A stretch of DNA of 64,000 nt from Paenibacillus tepidiphilus (lineage in GTDB: Bacteria > Bacillota > Bacilli > Paenibacillales > Paenibacillaceae). Of the stretch, positions 60,835 to 64,000 are shown one piece after another; position 1 is the stretch's first letter; each line of letters opens with the position of its first letter. The notes under the pieces are model-generated. The model saw nothing but the letters and a program-made list of their open reading frames with translations. It did not search any database and was not told where the DNA came from. The stretch is taken from NCBI RefSeq assembly GCF_008635795.1, contig NZ_VWRQ01000026.1, positions 1 through 64,000 of the forward strand. The letters run 5' to 3'. The position numbers were made by a program, and so were the translations under genes.

Positions 60835-63800
60835 TTATAGCGGGAGCTCCTCTTTGACCAGGAGACTGCAAGGCTCCAGCCTGCCGAGGATTGCCGCTGC
60901 CGTGGGTGCACCCATCAGCTCAAGAATGGGAATGACCGCCTGATATTCCTCCTCCAGCAGCATCGCAAGCTGCACGAAGACGATGGAATTGGCCCCGTAA
61001 TCGAACAGGTTATCCTCAAGGCCAAGCTGTCCGGTATCCAGCAGCTCCTCCAGCAGCCGGACAAGCTTCAGCTCTTCCGGCGTACGCGGGAGCCGGACCT
61101 CACGCCCGCCCGGGACATCGGCATCCGGAAGCCGGCCTGTATCGGTCTTGCCGCTGGCATTCAGCGGAATCTCGCCAAGGGTGACGAACGCTTCCGGAAT
61201 CATGTAGCCGGGCAGCCATTGCCGGCAGAACCCGGACCAGTCTTCATCCTCACCTTCGTTCGCAAGCACCAGATATGCAATCAAGCGGCTCAGTCCCGAT
61301 GCTCCCGGCTTGGCCGTGACCACGGCGTTGATCACATTCGGATGCTCCAGCAGCGTGTGCTCGATCTCGCCGGGCTCGATCCGGAAGCCGCGAATCTTCA
61401 CCTGCTGATCGATCCGCCCGAGATATTCAATTACGCCGTCCGGACTCCAGCGGGCCTGATCGCCGGTTCTGTACATCCGTTCATGCTCATGGAACGGATG
61501 GGCCACGAACCGTTCTGCGGTCAACTCAGGCCGGTTCAGGTAGCCTTTGGCCAGCCCGGCTCCGGACAGGCACAGCTCTCCGGGCACTCCGGGCGGGCAC
61601 AGCCTTTGGCCGGAATCCAAAATACAGGCTTTCATATTCGCAATCGGCCTGCCGATGGGCACCACTGCAAGCTCAGCTGAATCCGGTACAGAGTAGGCCG
61701 TTGCATATATGGTGATTTCAGTCGGCCCATAAATATTCTCCAGCCGGACGCAGGGAAGAGCCTCATAGAACCGCTTGGCCACATGTGGCTTCAGCGCCTC
61801 ACCGGCTGCAAATACATATTTCAGCGTTTCCTGCCACGTATTCATATTCCGGCGGGCCGCCACCTGCAGAAATACATCCAGCATCGACGGAGAGAAATTC
61901 AGATGGGTTACCGCATAGCGGCGGACCGCATCCATCACGCCATCCGGTTCCTTTTCCAGGCCCGGCTCCAGAATGGCCAGCCTGCCGCCTTCAAAGAACC
62001 AGCCGAACAGCTCCGTTGCCGATACATCGAAGGTAAAGGCGGTCTTGAGCAGGTAGGTATCGCCGGAAGTCAGCGGGTAGACCCGCTGCAGATACAGGAG
62101 CGTATTGAGCAGCGACCGCTGCTCGATCAGCACGCCCTTGGGCTTGCCGGTTGAACCCGAGGTGTACAGCACATAAGCCAGTTCCTCCGCTGTTCTGGAC
62201 GGCAGGCTGCGTACCGCTGCATTCCCGGATTCGTCGGCTTCTGCTTCGGCTCCCGCTTCACTTGCCAGCTCGGAAATAAGATGCTGTTCAAGCTCCAGTT
62301 GTGCAGGGAGCGTACCCATAGGCCGCTCCAGCAGGAGATGCCGTGAGCCGCTGTCTTCCAGAAGATAGCGCAATCTTTCCGGGGGCGTTCCGGGGTCAAC
62401 GGGCAGATAAGCGGCTCCGGCGGCCAGGACAGAATAGATTCCAATGACCATCTCCATGCTTCGGTCCGCCGCAACCGCTACAATGCAGCCCGGACCAATG
62501 CCCCGCTCCATTAACCGGGAGGCAGCTCTGATGCAGGCTGCATTTAATTCGCCATAGGTCATGGCGTTATCCCGGAACAGCAGTGCTGTACGTTCGGGCA
62601 TCGCTTCCGCCCGTTCCCGGAACAGCTCATAAATGCCTTTATCCATTGGATAAGCTTCTCCGGTATCATTGAACTGATAAAGCAGGGCTTCGGTTTCATC
62701 TGCCGTCGCCAGCTCCAGTTCGGCCAGAGCCACATACGGATTAGCCGTAATCTGTTCCAGGAGATGAAGATAGTGGGCGCTCATCCGCTTGACTGTTTCC
62801 CGCTTATACAGCCTGGTGGCGTATTCCCACTCCAGACGCAGGGACGATTCCCCCACCTCCGCCGTCAGGGTCAGGTCAAACTTGGATACCGGATAGTCAA
62901 AGGAGCACTCGTGAAATGTGGCATCCCCCAGCTTCAGCGGCTCATCGGAACGGTGCTGTAACGCAAACAGGGTATCGAACAGCGGATTGCGGCTCGGGTC
63001 ACGCACCGGCTGCAGCAGCTCTGTCAGCCTTTCAAACGGCGTATCCTGATGCTCCAGGGCTTCAAGCATTTCCTGCTTCACTTCGCCGAGCCATTCCCGG
63101 AAGCTGAGGTCTGGCCGAAGGCGTCCTCTCAGCACCAGCGTGTTGACGAACAACCCGACCATTTCTTGAACTTCGGTCTGTCTGCGTCCTGCTGCCGGAG
63201 TGCCCACGAGGATATCCTCCTGCCCGCTGTATTTGAACAGCAGGACATAATAGGCAGCCAGCAGCGTCATGTACAGCGTAGCCTCCTCACCCGCAGCCAG
63301 TTGGCGCAGCCTTTCGCTTAAGCCAGCATCGGCTTCGCTTACCAGGCGGTCGCCTTCGAACGACTGGAATGCCGGCCGGGGATAATCCGGGATCAGGTTC
63401 AGCACCGGCAGCTCACCGGACAGCTTGTCCAGCCAGTAGGCCTCCTGCTTGCGCAGCTCCTCTGTTCCCTCGCGTCCTTCCTGCCACACGGCATAATCCT
63501 GGTACTGTAATGACTGCCCGCTGCCGTTATCAATATCATCCTTGCCAACGATCCCGCCTACTCTACCGAGCCCTTCCGGAACCGGCTTCCCGTTTGCAGT
63601 GCCGTAGCTGTCCGGATTCACTTGTCCGCTACCGAAATCGTCATGACTGGATTCTTCCCTGCTGCTGAGCAAGACCGTTCCGACAGACTCAGGAAGGCCG
63701 GATGCAGGTATGCCGCTGTGCGGCTGTTCTTCCGCCGCAGCAATGTTCCCTGAGTCTCCGGCGAAACCATACAGCTCGGCCAGCTCTCGAAGAAGAATCT

Positions 63801-64000
63801 CTGTTGACACCCCATCGGTGATGATATGGTGTGCATCCAGTACCAGCACCACGCCGCCTTGTGCCAGCTCGACAAGTCCGGCCCGCAGCAGCGGCGCCTG
63901 TCCCAGGTCGAACGGGCGGATCAGCCCCTGAACCGTTGCCGTTACCTCTGCTTCTTCGTCCGCCCATCTGTGCTCCAGCGGAATGTGAACTCTGTCCGCT
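60835..64000 (-). CDS. Non-ribosomal peptide synthetase, C-A-PCP (5' end outside window)
   Basis: The frame is open to the right edge, so ~1054 residues of the C-terminal part are visible. The condensation domain has its catalytic 'HHIITDGVS' close to the edge and continues upstream of the window as 'RPFDLGQAPLLRAGLVEL'. The adenylation domain has A3 'YVLYTSGSTGKPKG', A5 'NIYGPTEITIYAT', A7 'YRTGDQARWSPDG', A8 'GRIDQQVKIRGFRIEPGE' and A10 Lys in 'NASGKTDTGRL'. The terminal PCP has the phosphopantetheine Ser in 'LFDYGANSIVF', unusual against the common GGHS/GGxS form. A GTG at 63852 inside the C domain is not the true start. It is the first visible gene of an operon with TE, dehydratase, activator and MATE. 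Confidence 0.93.
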   Translation of the reverse strand, partial: ADRVHIPLEHRWADEEAEVTATVQGLIRPFDLGQAPLLRAGLVELAQGGVVLVLDAHHIITDGVSTEILLRELAELYGFAGDSGNIAAAEEQPHSGIPASGLPESVGTVLLSSREESSHDDFGSGQVNPDSYGTANGKPVPEGLGRVGGIVGKDDIDNGSGQSLQYQDYAVWQEGREGTEELRKQEAYWLDKLSGELPVLNLIPDYPRPAFQSFEGDRLVSEADAGLSERLRQLAAGEEATLYMTLLAAYYVLLFKYSGQEDILVGTPAAGRRQTEVQEMVGLFVNTLVLRGRLRPDLSFREWLGEVKQEMLEALEHQDTPFERLTELLQPVRDPSRNPLFDTLFALQHRSDEPLKLGDATFHECSFDYPVSKFDLTLTAEVGESSLRLEWEYATRLYKRETVKRMSAHYLHLLEQITANPYVALAELELATADETEALLYQFNDTGEAYPMDKGIYELFRERAEAMPERTALLFRDNAMTYGELNAACIRAASRLMERGIGPGCIVAVAADRSMEMVIGIYSVLAAGAAYLPVDPGTPPERLRYLLEDSGSRHLLLERPMGTLPAQLELEQHLISELASEAGAEAEADESGNAAVRSLPSRTAEELAYVLYTSGSTGKPKGVLIEQRSLLNTLLYLQRVYPLTSGDTYLLKTAFTFDVSATELFGWFFEGGRLAILEPGLEKEPDGVMDAVRRYAVTHLNFSPSMLDVFLQVAARRNMNTWQETLKYVFAAGEALKPHVAKRFYEALPCVRLENIYGPTEITIYATAYSVPDSAELAVVPIGRPIANMKACILDSGQRLCPPGVPGELCLSGAGLAKGYLNRPELTAERFVAHPFHEHERMYRTGDQARWSPDGVIEYLGRIDQQVKIRGFRIEPGEIEHTLLEHPNVINAVVTAKPGASGLSRLIAYLVLANEGEDEDWSGFCRQWLPGYMIPEAFVTLGEIPLNASGKTDTGRLPDADVPGGREVRLPRTPEELKLVRLLEELLDTGQLGLEDNLFDYGANSIVFVQLAMLLEEEYQAVIPILELMGAPTAAAILGRLEPCSLLVKEELPL

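Noticed and set aside
63852-63852. GTG as the start of the NRPS protein
   Set aside because: It lies within the condensation domain a few residues before HHIITDGVS. The frame continues with C-domain sequence to the window edge, so the gene is partial.

Overview
The window looks like a chromosomal segment of a Paenibacillus-type Firmicute. It has moderate-to-high GC, strong AGGAGG ribosome binding sites, frequent TTG/GTG starts, many AraC-type regulators and extracellular solute-binding proteins, a Bacillus-type NHEJ operon and a Paenibacillus/Bacillus-type CGTase. I see no tRNA, rRNA, CRISPR array, transposase or prophage gene. Gene names come from reading the translations by eye, without database searches.

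Layout. (1) 1-14.9 kb is carbohydrate-oriented: a GH115 alpha-glucuronidase-like enzyme with a downstream peptide-type binding protein, three AraC-family regulators, an orphan sugar-type binding lipoprotein, a GT61 glycosyltransferase, an aldo/keto reductase and a zinc-ribbon protein with a TIR/deoxyribosyltransferase-like C-terminus. (2) 15-21.4 kb is a complete oppABCDF peptide transporter behind a near-consensus promoter overlapped by a cre-like site. (3) 21.6-24.9 kb holds ywiC, a solitary ilvB and a small acidic protein. (4) 25-41.6 kb is a nitrate respiration and nitrosative stress island: moaA, a narK with a C-terminal PAS domain, narGHJI-nreABC in one transcription unit, a hemerythrin, nsrR, hmp and a flavin reductase-like protein. 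Divergent from narK lies a gene for a peptidylarginine deiminase that resembles the animal PAD enzymes. Candidate NreC, NsrR and FNR-type sites lie at sensible positions in front of these units. (5) 42-55.3 kb holds an aminoglycoside-phosphotransferase-like kinase, a short UvrA paralogue, two DinB-type proteins, a CGTase, a GT-C type membrane glycosyltransferase, a VOC protein, a DUF2188 protein, a three-gene NHEJ operon (ku, ligase, LigD-type polymerase) and a HAD phosphatase. (6) 55.3-64 kb, running off the right edge, is a minus-strand operon: NRPS (C-A-PCP, 5' end outside), stand-alone thioesterase, two subunits and activator of a 2-hydroxyacyl-CoA dehydratase, and a MATE exporter.

Most interesting. 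The operon at the right end pairs an NRPS module with an oxygen-sensitive ATP-driven radical dehydratase. No CoA-transferase is visible, which suggests that the NRPS carrier protein takes over activation of the hydroxyacyl substrate. Second is the animal-like PAD with all catalytic residues, sharing a promoter region with the PAS-fused nitrate transporter. Third is a family of short intergenic repeat units that recur at about 51-52 bp, roughly five helical turns, in four separate gaps (about 60-165, 5860-6047, 24381-24588 and 41775-41965).
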